From Actinomycetota bacterium (GTDB lineage Bacteria; Actinomycetota; Actinomycetes; Streptosporangiales; Streptosporangiaceae): DNA of 64,000 nt. How positions within the stretch are numbered: the first letter of the stretch is position 1; every line of letters starts with the position of its first letter. The DNA lies in assembly GCA_003168255.1 (NCBI GenBank), contig PMSU01000163.1:1-64000 (forward strand). Reading direction: 5' to 3'. The notes beneath the pieces are model-generated. The model made no database searches and was not told the origin of the DNA. It was given only the letters and a program-made list of their open reading frames with translations. The position numbers were made by a program, and so were the translations under genes. Shown piece after piece: positions 35,665 to 43,442 of the stretch.

Positions 35665-37527
35665 ATGGTGCCGCAATGGGGCAGCGTGCCCCGGATGAGC
35701 CTTGGTCTAGATCAACTGCTCGCGGTGTCGGTGTACCGCTCCTTCGATATCGACGCCGCGGGCAGGATCCTCAGTGGAACCGACGAAAGCGGCTCGATGC
35801 AGCTCATCGAGATCAGTCCGGACGGCACCGTGGATCGGCTCACCGCTTTGCCCAGCGCATGCGGCGGCCGGTACCTGCCCGGCGAACGGGTCGTCATCGT
35901 GTCGCATGACGATGGCGGCAACGAGCGCCGCCAGCTCTCACTGCTCAGGCTGTCGGCGCCGGACGCCATCCCGGCCCGCCTAGACGACCTCCAACCGCTG
36001 GTCCGCGATCCGCGCTACAGGCACACGCTCACCCAGGTCTCGCCTGGACGGATCTGCTACCTCACGAACCGCGGCAATGGAATCGATTCCGACGTGGTGC
36101 TCCGCGATCTGGCGACCGGTGCCGAGAAGATCCCTTTCACCGGCAGTCCCGGGGTTAGCGAGGCGACCGTTTCGCCGGACGGCCGATGGCTGGCTGTGAG
36201 CCGGCCCACAGACGTCGCCATGTCCGATCAGATCCTGCTTGTCGACCTCGCCGCCCCGGCCGGGGATGGTGAGCCGCGCAGCGTCTCCGGGCCTGCCGAG
36301 CATGCCATCTACATGCGCCTGTGCTGGCTCCCTGGCAGCGAGGGCCTGGTGCTGACGACCAACCGGGAACGGGACTTCACCGCCGTAGCCCGCTATGACA
36401 TCGCCACGGCGGGCTGGACCTGGCTGATCACGGATGACGAGCACGACGTGACCGGCTGGCTGTCGCCGGATGGCTCAATGATCCTCGCCGAGCGCAACGA
36501 CGACGGCCGGTCAGTGCTCACGCTCCACGACGCCGCCACCGGTGCTCGGATCCGCGACGTGGCGCTGCCCGCGGCCGGCTGCATTACCGACGTGCCGTTG
36601 CCCGAGCCGCGCTGGTCACCAGACTCCCGTACGGTCCCGATGTCGATCAGCGCGGACGAGATGCCTGGCGACATCCTGCTGGCGGACGCTGCCGACGGGA
36701 CAGCCCGGCTGCTGACGACGTCGGCGAGGTCACTCGGTGACGCCAGCCCCGCGATACCGGAAGTGCACCGGATCAGGACTGACGATGGCGAGCTGATTCC
36801 CTGCTTCGTGTACCGCGGTACGCAGCCGTCCGATGCCGCGCTAGCAGGCTCGGCCGTACTCGTGGTGCACGGCGGCCCCGAGGGCCAGGCGAAGCGCAAC
36901 TTCAACCCGGTCGTCCAGATGCTGGCGGCGGCCGGCCACACCGTACTCGTACCGAACGTTCGTGGCTCGCGTGGATACGGCAAGCGCTGGTACTCCGCTG
37001 ACGACGTCGAGCTGCGGCTCGACTCTGTCGCCGATCTCGGCGCCATCCACGCGTATCTGCCGGAGATCGGCCTGGACCCGGCCCGGGCCGCCCTGTGGGG
37101 CGGATCGTACGGCGGCTACATGGTGCTTGCCGGGCTCGCGTTCCAGCCGGGCCTCTGGACCGCAGGGGTCGACATCGTCGGTATCTCATCGCTGGTGACG
37201 TTCTTGCAGAACACATCGCCGTACCGGCGGGCGCTCCGCGAGCGCGAATACGGCACGCTGGCGCGGCACCGGGAGTTTCTGCACGCTGCATCCCCGCTCA
37301 CCCGGATCGACGCGATCAGGGCGCCGCTGTTCATCCTGCACGGCGCGAACGACCCCCGGGTCCCGCTGAGCGAGGCCGAGCAGATCCATGCCGCTCTGGC
37401 CAGCCGCGGGCTGGAGTGCGAGTTGCTGGTCTACGGTGACGAGGGCCACGGTCTGGCGAAGCGGGCAAACCGAGCTGACGCCTACCCCAAGGCGCTCGCC
37501 TTCCTCGCCCGGCATCTGGGGCCCTGA
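35665..37527 (+). CDS. S9 family peptidase / prolyl oligopeptidase-like
   Basis: 620 residues if started at ATG 35665. A second ATG at 35695 is equally likely and neither has a strong ribosome site. The N-terminal two thirds are beta-propeller-like, with SPDG-x-x-x-A-type blade ends (VSPDGRWLAVSRP, LSPDGSMILAE). The C-terminal hydrolase domain has HGGPEGQAKRNFNP, NVRGSRGYGKRWY, GGSYGGYMVLAG (Ser481 from the first ATG), LHGANDPRVPLSEAEQ and GDEGHGLAKR. The catalytic triad is complete. It looks cytoplasmic. It is a different subgroup from the S9 enzyme at 4094. Confidence 0.9.
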   Translation: MVPQWGSVPRMSLGLDQLLAVSVYRSFDIDAAGRILSGTDESGSMQLIEISPDGTVDRLTALPSACGGRYLPGERVVIVSHDDGGNERRQLSLLRLSAPDAIPARLDDLQPLVRDPRYRHTLTQVSPGRICYLTNRGNGIDSDVVLRDLATGAEKIPFTGSPGVSEATVSPDGRWLAVSRPTDVAMSDQILLVDLAAPAGDGEPRSVSGPAEHAIYMRLCWLPGSEGLVLTTNRERDFTAVARYDIATAGWTWLITDDEHDVTGWLSPDGSMILAERNDDGRSVLTLHDAATGARIRDVALPAAGCITDVPLPEPRWSPDSRTVPMSISADEMPGDILLADAADGTARLLTTSARSLGDASPAIPEVHRIRTDDGELIPCFVYRGTQPSDAALAGSAVLVVHGGPEGQAKRNFNPVVQMLAAAGHTVLVPNVRGSRGYGKRWYSADDVELRLDSVADLGAIHAYLPEIGLDPARAALWGGSYGGYMVLAGLAFQPGLWTAGVDIVGISSLVTFLQNTSPYRRALREREYGTLARHREFLHAASPLTRIDAIRAPLFILHGANDPRVPLSEAEQIHAALASRGLECELLVYGDEGHGLAKRANRADAYPKALAFLARHLGP

Positions 37528-37714
37528 CGCGTGATTCCGGCGACAACGCGCTGACGGCATCCCCCGATCGCTTGTTCCATAGACCAACCTGCGCTGTCGG
37601 CTCCTCGCTTTGGAAATTGCCGCGATCCAGCGGATTCGACGGCGGCAATCAGGATGGCCAAGCCGGGGAACTCTGTACGTGCAGCGCAGTGCAGGACCGC
37701 GTACTCTCCCTGGC

Positions 37715-37960
37715 GTGATCGTTTACCTTCTGTGGCACGTGAGTCACTCCGCCGAGGACGAGATCGGGAATGTCTGCCATCGCGATGGTGGCGAGACTTC
37801 GATCCGCGAAGACGAAGGTGACGAGGTTGCGCTGCTGGGCATCTACTCAAGCCGCGTGCATGCTGAGCGCCGCATTGCCCGAGCGCGCGTCCTGCCCGGC
37901 TCCCGAAATGCGCCCGAATGTCTCTTGATCGGCGAGTACACGCTGGATCGTGACGAATGA
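37715..37960 (+). CDS. DUF7336-like small protein
   Basis: 81 residues from GTG at 37715. VYLLWHVSHSAEDEIGN, then VALLGIYSSRVHAERRIARA and LPGSRNAPECLLIGEYTLDRDE fit the short family in which a Y-x-L-W-H strand, a G-I-Y-S-S strand and a terminal Y-x-L-D-R-D are conserved. These occur as orphan genes, and some sit beside toxin-like genes. The function is unknown. No neighbour is clearly linked. Confidence 0.6.
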   Translation: MIVYLLWHVSHSAEDEIGNVCHRDGGETSIREDEGDEVALLGIYSSRVHAERRIARARVLPGSRNAPECLLIGEYTLDRDE

Positions 37961-38038
37961 CACCTGGGCTACCTGGCGGCATGCCGGCATCGAGCACCCC
38001 GCGAAAGCGTCGGGCGCCGGATGCTGAGATCATGGGCC

Positions 38039-38665
38039 ATGCGAGATGCTGTGACTGACCTGATGGCGCAGCCGCAACCTCGGGACGGATACGACCGTGG
38101 GCGGCAGGTAACCTTCCTCCTCATCGCGCTGGCCGCCGGTGCCGCTTTCGGAGCAGGCGACCAGTACCTGGGAAGCATCGCACGTTGGCCCATGGCCACC
38201 GCATTCAGCTTGATGTCGGCTCCCTGGCTGCTGCTCCCATTCTGCTTCGGCTGCACGCAGGTCCGGGGTCGCATGGCAGGGCTCATAGGCCTTACCGTCA
38301 CGCTTGCAGCCCTGGCGGGATACTGCGCCATGACACTGAGTCCCATCGAGAACGTGCACCTTAGCCAGGATCCGGGGTTGATCTTCTCCCTGATCCGTTC
38401 CGAGGAGCGGGTGCTGCTGGGCGGCCTCATCGCCGGTCCCATCTACGGCCTGCTCGGGCAGCGATGGCGGACACGCCGGTCGTGGGTTAGCGCGCTTCTC
38501 CTCGGCGGCGCTGTGCTGCTTGAGCCGATAGCGCGTGTTCTTCACCTGGAATACGGCCCGCCCCTGGCGTATATCGCCGAGCTGACGGCAGGCGCACTAG
38601 CCGTCGCCTACTTCCTGACCGCGTTCTCCCGGTCCAACAGGGGACTCGCGCGGCCTTCGGGCTAA
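38039..38665 (+). CDS. DUF6518-like integral membrane protein
   Basis: 208 residues from ATG at 38039 and about five membrane helices (FLLIALAAGAAFGAGDQYLG, WLLLPFCFGCTQ, LIGLTVTLAALAGYCAM, then two C-terminal helices). The SPWLLLPFCFG and MTLSPIEN regions are like an actinobacterial membrane family that I recall as DUF6518. The role is unknown. The ribosome site is weak. Confidence 0.6.
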   Translation: MRDAVTDLMAQPQPRDGYDRGRQVTFLLIALAAGAAFGAGDQYLGSIARWPMATAFSLMSAPWLLLPFCFGCTQVRGRMAGLIGLTVTLAALAGYCAMTLSPIENVHLSQDPGLIFSLIRSEERVLLGGLIAGPIYGLLGQRWRTRRSWVSALLLGGAVLLEPIARVLHLEYGPPLAYIAELTAGALAVAYFLTAFSRSNRGLARPSG

Positions 38666-38685
38666 GCGCGGTCATTCGTCACGTC

Positions 38686-39109
38686 GTGCAGGCGGCCAGT
38701 ATCGGTCCCGGATCGCCGTGGTGGGGCATAACTACGGCGCCACGTACGGCGCGCTGCTCGCTAACACAGATCTCCCGGTGCACGCCGCCGTCCTCGCGAC
38801 TCCGGATGCCACCTGGGGCCATTGGCGTCAAGTACTGGCTGGGCTACACCGGCGAGCGCGCGGCGCGCTATGAAGCCCTATTTGCCAACGTGCAGCCCCG
38901 TGCGCCACGTGTCTCGACTCGGCAGCCGGGAATTGTTCCGGTGGGCCGGCGAAGACATCTACGTCAGCCCCAGCGTGCGGAGACAATTCGCCTGCCATGC
39001 ACCACAGGCGCGGGTTGACTTCTATCCCAATGCTGATCATCAGCTGACCAGTGCTGCACAGGCAGACCGTGACACTTTCCTTGAACACGAACTTGGCCTG
39101 TCGCGATGA
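38686..39109 (+). pseudogene. Degraded alpha/beta hydrolase gene
   Basis: Three frames together rebuild one protein. Frame one gives YRSRIAVVGHNYGATYGALL and PVHAAVLATPDATWGHW (nucleophile region, with Asn where Ser or Asp is expected). Frame two gives VKYWLGYTGERAARYEALFA. Frame three gives ELFRWAGEDIYVSPSVRR and DFYPNADHQLTSAAQADRD with the acid and His. The N-terminal third is absent. At least two frameshifts are needed, so the gene is dead. Confidence 0.7.
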
Positions 39110-39187
39110 TCGGTCCGGCTGAGGGATCCAGCCAGACGTGGCGGTCCACCCGCTGACCCGATCGTGAGCAGCGGCGAGATCACTTGC

Positions 39188-39811
39188 CTATCCGTAGGTG
39201 GGGTGCTGCGGCCAGCCGGGCGGGGAGTCCTCCCAGTCCTGTTGCCGGCCGTACGGGGTGAGGTCGAGGATGTTATGGACGAAGAGGAGCCGGTCCACGC
39301 CGCGGGCGGTCGTGGAATAGGTCCGGTAGACGTCCGCGCCGTCGCGCAGGAACACACTGAGCAGGAAGCCGCCGCTGACGCCGCAGTCGGCGGCGAACGA
39401 CGTGCCATGCGACGACACGAACGGCACCGTCCAGCCCATCCGGGCCTTGTACGCCTCGATCTGGGCGAGCGGCATGTCCGACACGGTCACCCAGGTGACC
39501 CCGGACTCGGCCAGCCCGGCCAGGCCGGGGATGTTGTTCGTGAATCCGGTGCAGCCCGGGCAGTAGTCGTCTGGCCCGTTGTCCATAAACTGGTAGACGA
39601 CGAGCTGTCCCCGGCCGTCGAACAGGTCGAGCAGGCTTTTCGGGCCGGCCGGCGTATCGAACGCGTACCCGTTGCCGAACTTGACCATCGGGAGCCGGCG
39701 GCGCTGCGCGGCAAGCGCGTCCAGCGTGCGGGTGGCTTCCTTCTCGGCCTTGAGCAGCTCGTCGCGGTCTTGCTGCCACTCCTCGGCCGGTACGATCTTC
39801 GGTTTCTCCAT
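39188..39811 (-). CDS. DUF899 thioredoxin-like protein
   Basis: 207 residues from ATG at 39811. Sequence: MEKPKIVPAEEWQQDRDELL, then LLDLFDGRGQLVVYQFM, CPGCTGFTNNIPG (a C-x2-C pair in the thioredoxin position), VSSHGTSFAADCGVSGGF and DLTPYGRQQDWEDSPPGWPQ. DUF899 proteins adopt a thioredoxin fold and are often called thioredoxin-like or calmodulin-stimulated. Activity is not known. GGAGG abuts the ATG, so the ribosome site is closer than usual. Its paralogue at 40040 is divergent and shares the control region at 39957-40010. Confidence 0.85.
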   Translation of the reverse strand: MEKPKIVPAEEWQQDRDELLKAEKEATRTLDALAAQRRRLPMVKFGNGYAFDTPAGPKSLLDLFDGRGQLVVYQFMDNGPDDYCPGCTGFTNNIPGLAGLAESGVTWVTVSDMPLAQIEAYKARMGWTVPFVSSHGTSFAADCGVSGGFLLSVFLRDGADVYRTYSTTARGVDRLLFVHNILDLTPYGRQQDWEDSPPGWPQHPTYG

Positions 39812-39956
39812 CCTCCGATTGTGCCCTGCGGGTCGCAGCCCCGTAGGCACGCCGCAACAACACCAGCGAATCTGACAGCCCGCCGGTGGGGCAAAATCGG
39901 CATCGACGGTCTTGGCCATGCGTCTCCACGGGGCCTCGCGGCCTGGCGGCCTATAT

Positions 39957-39972
39957 GCAACCCAGGAGTTGC
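39957..39972. promoter_or_regulatory. Operator half of a pair: GCAAC-N6-GTTGC
   Basis: GCAACCCAGGAGTTGC. Same architecture as the perfect site at 39985-40010, with the centres 33 bp apart (three helical turns). It lies in the divergent DUF899 promoter, closer to the minus-strand gene. Confidence 0.65.
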
Positions 39973-39984
39973 GAGATAGTTCAC

Positions 39985-40010
39985 GATGTGCAACTCTAGA
40001 GTTGCACATC
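39985..40010. promoter_or_regulatory. 26-bp perfect palindrome in the divergent DUF899 promoter
   Basis: The core is GTGCAACTCTAGAGTTGCAC and three more pairs extend it to 26 bp. It contains GCAAC-N6-GTTGC, matching the site at 39957. The plus-strand DUF899 start is 30 bases downstream. A long symmetric site with a CTCTAGAG-type centre is common for MerR-like and other dimeric regulators. No regulator gene is next to it. Confidence 0.8.
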
Positions 40011-40039
40011 ACTTTGAACCGGAAGGTGGACATCTCGCC

Positions 40040-40708
40040 ATGAAGACACCCCCGATCGTGTCACCAAAGGAGTGGGAGGCTGCCCGCCAGCAACTGCTCC
40101 TGAAGGAGAAGGACTTGACCCGCGCCCGGGACGCGCTGGCCGCCGAGCGTCGGCGGATGCCGCGGCTGGCCGTGGAGAAGGAGTACGAGTTCGACGGACC
40201 CAAGGGCAAAGCGAGCCTGCTCGACCTGTTCGAGGGCCGCCGTCAGCTGATCGTCTACCGCGCCTTCTTCGAACCCGGCGTGTCCGGCTGGCCCGACCAT
40301 GCCTGCCCCGGCTGCTCCCTGGTAGCCGACCAGGTCGCCCACGTCGCCCATCTGAACGCGCGCGACACCACTCTCGCCTTCGCCTCGCGCGCGCCGCAGC
40401 CAGACATCGAGCGCGTGAAGGCGCGGATGGGCTGGAAGATGCCCTGGTACACCATGACCGACGGCTTCGACACCGACTTCGGCGTGGACGAATGGCACGG
40501 CACGAACGCGTTCATCCGCGACGGCGACAGCGTGCTCCGCACCTACTTCATCAACAACCGCGGCGACGAAGCAATGGGGAGCACCTGGAGCTACCTCGAC
40601 CTGACCGCACTCGGACGCCAGGAGGACTGGGAGGACTCACCCGAGGGCTACCCCCAAACCCCACCGTACGCGTGGTGGAACTGGCACGACGAATACGGCA
40701 ACGCCTAG
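40040..40708 (+). CDS. DUF899 thioredoxin-like protein (paralogue)
   Basis: 222 residues from ATG at 40040 with GGAAGGTGG as ribosome site. MKTPPIVSPKEWEAARQQLLLKEKDL, then RARDALAAERRRMPRLAVE, LLDLFEGRRQLIVYRAFF, CPGCSLVADQVAH (C-x2-C), VKARMGWKMPWYT, WHGTNAFIRDGDSV and LGRQEDWEDSPEGYPQTPPY. Both proteins share the C-x2-C, R-W/MGW and DWEDSP motifs. The paralogues are divergent and probably share regulation by the palindromes. Confidence 0.88.
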   Translation: MKTPPIVSPKEWEAARQQLLLKEKDLTRARDALAAERRRMPRLAVEKEYEFDGPKGKASLLDLFEGRRQLIVYRAFFEPGVSGWPDHACPGCSLVADQVAHVAHLNARDTTLAFASRAPQPDIERVKARMGWKMPWYTMTDGFDTDFGVDEWHGTNAFIRDGDSVLRTYFINNRGDEAMGSTWSYLDLTALGRQEDWEDSPEGYPQTPPYAWWNWHDEYGNA

Positions 40709-41022
40709 CCCTGCTGTAGCGACGCCATGGCCAATTTGAGGTGCCCCGCGACTGTTCTTCGAGAATCGGGCGATTAGCGCCGAGGTGGCACACGTCTCCA
40801 GCATCTCGCCTGGTGTCCAGTCGAGGCGCTAGCCTGGGCAGATATGGGCCAGTTCAGATCCAGTGCCCATACGTGGTCACCTATCGTGTCCCAACCCTGA
40901 GGGGCCGGTGCACAAATGCGTGCACCACCGACCACGGCCGGCTTGATGACTCCAGCACCTACCTGCCTCGCGATGAGGCACTCGGAAGTGGAGGCGGACC
41001 GACGCGCCGAGCGGAGGAGCGG
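40709..41022. other. Gene-free 314-bp stretch
   Basis: No credible gene. Several frames are open, but none has a ribosome site. No strong hairpin with a T-run and no repeated unit was seen. Its right end carries GGAGGAGCGG, the ribosome site for the next gene. Confidence 0.4.
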
Positions 41023-41271
41023 ATGCAGATCGGCGAGCGGGTGCGCGCGGCGCACCTAGAGCATTTTTGCCCGGGGGGCATCGGCTTGCCCGTAACAAGC
41101 TCCCGCCCGATCGGGCTCGGCCTGGAAGACACTTCCCCGGCCGGGTTGGACGGTAACGCAGCCCGCGCGGTCGGCGAGCGATGCGGACGTTGCGGACAGC
41201 CGATAGCGCCACGGCAGGATGCCCGCAGGCGCCTCAGCGGGACGTGGGTACACGAGAACTGCCCGGCCTGA
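41023..41271 (+). CDS. Small zinc-ribbon protein
   Basis: 82 residues from ATG at 41023, directly behind GCGGAGGAGCGG. The C-terminal 35 residues hold CGRCGQPIAPRQDARRRLSG then TWVHENC, a C-x2-C plus H-x2-C site that would bind one zinc. The N-terminal half is not recognisable. It resembles other short actinobacterial zinc-ribbon proteins of unknown function and the broken copy at 35408. Confidence 0.55.
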   Translation: MQIGERVRAAHLEHFCPGGIGLPVTSSRPIGLGLEDTSPAGLDGNAARAVGERCGRCGQPIAPRQDARRRLSGTWVHENCPA

Positions 41272-41565
41272 CCGCCTGGAAATAGCCGGATCCCGGCTGC
41301 TGTAGCGGCTGACGTGGCCCCTCTGGCTTCCAGGAGTGACCGTGACTCTGGTACCGGCCCGGAGTTGCGAGGATGACCGGACGCGGGATGACGGGAACGG
41401 CGGACTGTCCGGCACACATACCGCAGGCAGCGCGTCCAGGAAGCAGCCCACCTGACCGACACCGCGCTCCGCCCAGCCCACATCACTGGTCCGACGCGGG
41501 ACCGCAGGACGTCGAGATCGCCGACTACCCCTGCCGGAGATGACGTTCCTAGGTTGCGGAGTGCG

Positions 41566-42015
41566 GTGTCCATCGTCGCGCCGTCACTACTGCCGCAGTT
41601 CTTCGAGGAGATGCAGCAGGTCTTCACCCAGGCCGGGGACGAAGACAGCGTCATCCCGATCCGGATGTTCTACCGCCGATGGGCTGTCACAGTAGCGATC
41701 GAGCGGAAACCCTCGGTCGCAAACCGGCTGCACGCAGCCGAGCTAGCCATCGGGGACCCGGACGCCGAAGTCCGGGCACAGGCAATCAGGGAAGCTGGCG
41801 ATATCGTCCGGGCCGCGCACCGTGAAGTAGCCGGTGACCGACTGGCTCTGGGAGTGCGACCCCGACGACTTGCTAGACGGGCTGCCTCCCGAAGCCGTGC
41901 GGGCGGTCGTGCGCACAGCCGCGTAGGCATCGGCGAGAGCTGGCCCCGGCCACACTGTCTGCGCACGGCTGAGTTTAAGGTCCAGGCGCTTGAGCCCGGT
42001 CAGCGACGGAGATGA
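41566..42015 (+). CDS. Small protein, possibly one half of a decayed toxin-antitoxin pair
   Basis: From GTG at 41566: residues 1-85 read as coding (VAPSLLPQFFEEMQQVF, then SVIPIRMFYRRWAVTVAIERKP and VRAQAIREAGDIVRAAHREV). After that the frame runs into Arg-rich sequence that is antisense to the PIN remnant, so the natural end is probably lost. The start is uncertain because the frame remains open upstream. I do not recognise the family with confidence. The next small reading frame overlaps as if the two once formed an operon. Confidence 0.4.
   Translation: MSIVAPSLLPQFFEEMQQVFTQAGDEDSVIPIRMFYRRWAVTVAIERKPSVANRLHAAELAIGDPDAEVRAQAIREAGDIVRAAHREVAGDRLALGVRPRRLARRAASRSRAGGRAHSRVGIGESWPRPHCLRTAEFKVQALEPGQRRR
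41834..41926 (+). pseudogene. Truncated toxin-like fragment
   Basis: GTG at 41834 opens TDWLWECDPDDLLDGLPPEA followed by VRAVVRTAA and a stop after 30 residues. The W-x-W/x-P-D-x-L-x-G-L-P-P-E-A-V opening is one I associate with small RelE-like proteins of about 90 residues. Here everything beyond RTAA is replaced by sequence that belongs to the opposite-strand PIN remnant. Confidence 0.4.
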
Positions 42016-42151
42016 AGGAAATGACGGCGGGCCGACCTTCAAGGAGGGGCTGGTAGGCGGCGGCAACTGGCCTTCCCCTGGGCGTCAGCCGGGCGCCGTA
42101 CACGCCCGTGTCGATGACAACTGCCCCCGCGAGCTGGGGTTCACTGGTCAA
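41914..42151 (-). pseudogene. Broken PIN-domain (VapC-like) toxin gene
   Basis: From a TTG at 42151 one frame reads LAGAVVIDTGVYGARLTP and AAYQPLLEGRPAVISFISVA. It contains the first catalytic Asp of a PIN nuclease, and then stops. A second frame continues LKRLDLKLSRAQTVWPGPAL and ADAYAAVRT. The remainder, which would hold the other acidic residues, is missing and the sequence joins the fragment above. The TTG overlaps the end of the antitoxin-like gene, as usual for VapBC operons. Confidence 0.65.
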
Positions 42152-42311
42152 GGATGGTAGCGACGAAGATGCGGTCCTCGTCGTCGCTCAGCTCCTCGAT
42201 GACCATCTCGTTACCAGACGGCAGCGGCCGGGCCGCATCAAGCACATCTTCCCGGCTCCGCTCCAAGGTGCCCCCATCGGAGGCAGGCTCATGGGCCTCC
42301 AACTCCGACAT
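42141..42311 (-). CDS. Antitoxin-like 56-residue protein (partner of the broken PIN toxin)
   Basis: ATG at 42311, stop at 42141. Acidic protein with LERSREDVLDAARPLPSGNE, then MVIEELSDDEDRIFVATILDQ. I recall similar short acidic proteins directly upstream of PIN toxins in actinomycetes. The gene is intact although its partner is not. It was missed by length limits. Confidence 0.6.
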   Translation of the reverse strand: MSELEAHEPASDGGTLERSREDVLDAARPLPSGNEMVIEELSDDEDRIFVATILDQ

Positions 42312-42490
42312 CGACTACCCCCTCTTCCCTTCCAAGGTATAGCCACAAACATGATCATCGTTCGTCACCAAGACCTCGGCCAGAGGTGGGTTTGCCAGCC
42401 CCAGCTTGGAGGGCTGCGACTGGACCCTGCCCGACCCGCTCGTGCAGGTCACGAAGTCGGTGGAGTCGGCGTGCGGGCCGCCGCCCTTGA

Positions 42491-42530
42491 CGGTCCTCTA
42501 TCAAAGTGATATCTCTTTGATAGAGGACCG
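42491..42530. promoter_or_regulatory. Large inverted repeat: two 16-bp perfect arms around 8 bases
   Basis: CGGTCCTCTATCAAAG at 42491-42506 and its exact complement at 42515-42530 around TGATATCT. It lies 37 bases before a broken small ORF and 170 bases before a membrane-protein gene. The AT-rich inner ATCAAAG...CTTTGAT part looks like an operator for a dimeric regulator of the PadR/TetR kind. Without a T-run it is less likely to be a terminator. Confidence 0.7.
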
Positions 42531-42566
42531 GCGAGGCCGGACACCGAAGGCCACAGGAGACATCTC

Positions 42567-42696
42567 ATGTACGCACAGAAGGACAACCCCGCTCCCTCGT
42601 CACGGTCGTCCGCCGCAAGGCTGACGGCGCGGTCGGCTCCCTGGAGTTCACCCACCACTTCCGAGAACGTACTTCAACTTCCAGCCGAAGGAATGA
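42567..42696 (+). pseudogene. Frameshifted small ORF behind the large inverted repeat
   Basis: ATG at 42567 follows CAGGAGACATCTC, a good ribosome site. The first residues are MYAQKDNPA. A shifted frame gives LVTVVRRKADGAVGSLEFTHHF, and a third gives YFNFQPKE before TGA at 42694. Joined, they form a convincing 43-residue protein, but two base changes in length are needed. The function is unknown. Confidence 0.5.
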
Positions 42697-42698
42697 TC

Positions 42699-42965
42699 AT
42701 GACCATCAGCCGCGCCACCCTGCGAACCCGCCCGCGCATCCAACGCGCCCTCATCCGGTCCTGGGAGTACATCCAGCCCGTCCGGGTCACCTTCCTGGTC
42801 ATCCGGCTGCTGGTCGTGCTGTGGCTGTTCTTCCTCGGCGCGGTGCTGATGTCGGCAGGCCACGACTGGGCCTGGACTCTGCTAGCTGCCGCCCTGGCCA
42901 TGTTGGCGATTAGCGTCTGGGTGTTCACCACCGCCGCGAAAGGGTGGCCGGTGGCTGACGCATGA
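42699..42965 (+). CDS. Small membrane protein
   Basis: 88 residues from ATG at 42699 (GAAGGAATGATC upstream). An amphipathic, basic N-terminus (RTRPRIQRALIRSWEYIQP) is followed by two membrane helices (VTFLVIRLLVVLWLFFLGAV and TLLAAALAMLAISVWVFTTA). It probably forms an operon with the broken ORF and the operator upstream. The function is unknown. Confidence 0.6.
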   Translation: MTISRATLRTRPRIQRALIRSWEYIQPVRVTFLVIRLLVVLWLFFLGAVLMSAGHDWAWTLLAAALAMLAISVWVFTTAAKGWPVADA

Positions 42966-43003
42966 GTACCAGCCGAAAGATCAACAACTGTATGCAAACG
43001 ATC

Positions 43004-43039
43004 AAGGCCCAGGCCGGGAACGCTCCCTACCTGGGCCTT
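43004..43039. terminator. Hairpin next to the leftmost att copy
   Basis: AAGGCCCAGG (43004-43013) pairs with CCTGGGCCTT (43030-43039), followed by CTCGATG. It ends transcription from the membrane-protein gene and lies 9 bp outside the tRNA-derived boundary at 43049. Confidence 0.7.
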
Positions 43040-43048
43040 CTCGATGAG

Positions 43049-43089
43049 AGCGGGTGACGAGAATCGAACTCGCACTATCAGCTTGGGAA
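43049..43089 (-). repeat. Attachment-site copy 1: 3' 41 bp of tRNA-Gly(CCC)
   Basis: Exact duplicate of 48801-48841, that is, of the tRNA from the anticodon loop to the discriminator base. The sequence on its 3' side diverges from the tRNA. This is the outermost (tRNA-distal) copy and marks the left edge of the island. Confidence 0.92.
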
Positions 43090-43174
43090 CTCGTCCCGCT
43101 CCGCCTGATAGTACCCCTGACCAGCCAGACCCGCCGCCCCTAGGTGACCGTGGTTGACCGCCAGACACCCCGGC

Positions 43175-43196
43175 TAATTGCACGCTAATTGCACGA
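43175..43196. repeat. Pair of 11-bp direct repeats (arm-type integrase sites, set 1)
   Basis: TAATTGCACGC then TAATTGCACGA. The pair begins 126 bp from the start of att copy 1. An identical pair stands at the same distance from copy 2. The flank shares GGTTGACC, GGC and GACGATC with the second set. Confidence 0.75.
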
Positions 43197-43372
43197 CGAT
43201 CATGTCCCGGACCTTGCTGCCTGCACCCGCCAGCGTCCGCCCCGACATGCCGCCGTACCGACTGAACCCCTCACGTCCTACCCGGAGTCGCCGATCGCGA
43301 GACGGAGCGGCCTGAGGCAGGTGTGTACGTGAGCGGGTCACACTGTCGATCGCGCGGGGCGGCGTTGCGAAA

Positions 43373-43440
43373 CTTGGATACCATCGCTGTAATTCCAAGT
43401 TCTGATCCCCTGGCTTGGATTTGTCTCGTAGGATTCCAAG
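43373..43440. promoter_or_regulatory. Two identical-geometry inverted repeats upstream of fic
   Basis: CTTGGAT(A/T)-N11-ATTCCAAG occurs at 43373-43399 and 43414-43440. Half-sites are 21 bp apart in each, and the two sites are 41 bp apart. The second site ends 2 bases before the Fic start, so binding there would block translation start or transcription start. Since the Fic protein has a C-terminal winged-helix segment, autoregulation is possible. Confidence 0.7.
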
Positions 43441-43442
43441 TC

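Noticed and set aside
42491-42530. Intrinsic terminator reading of the 40-bp inverted repeat
   Set aside because: No T-run on either side and a gene start follows closely, so an operator is more likely.
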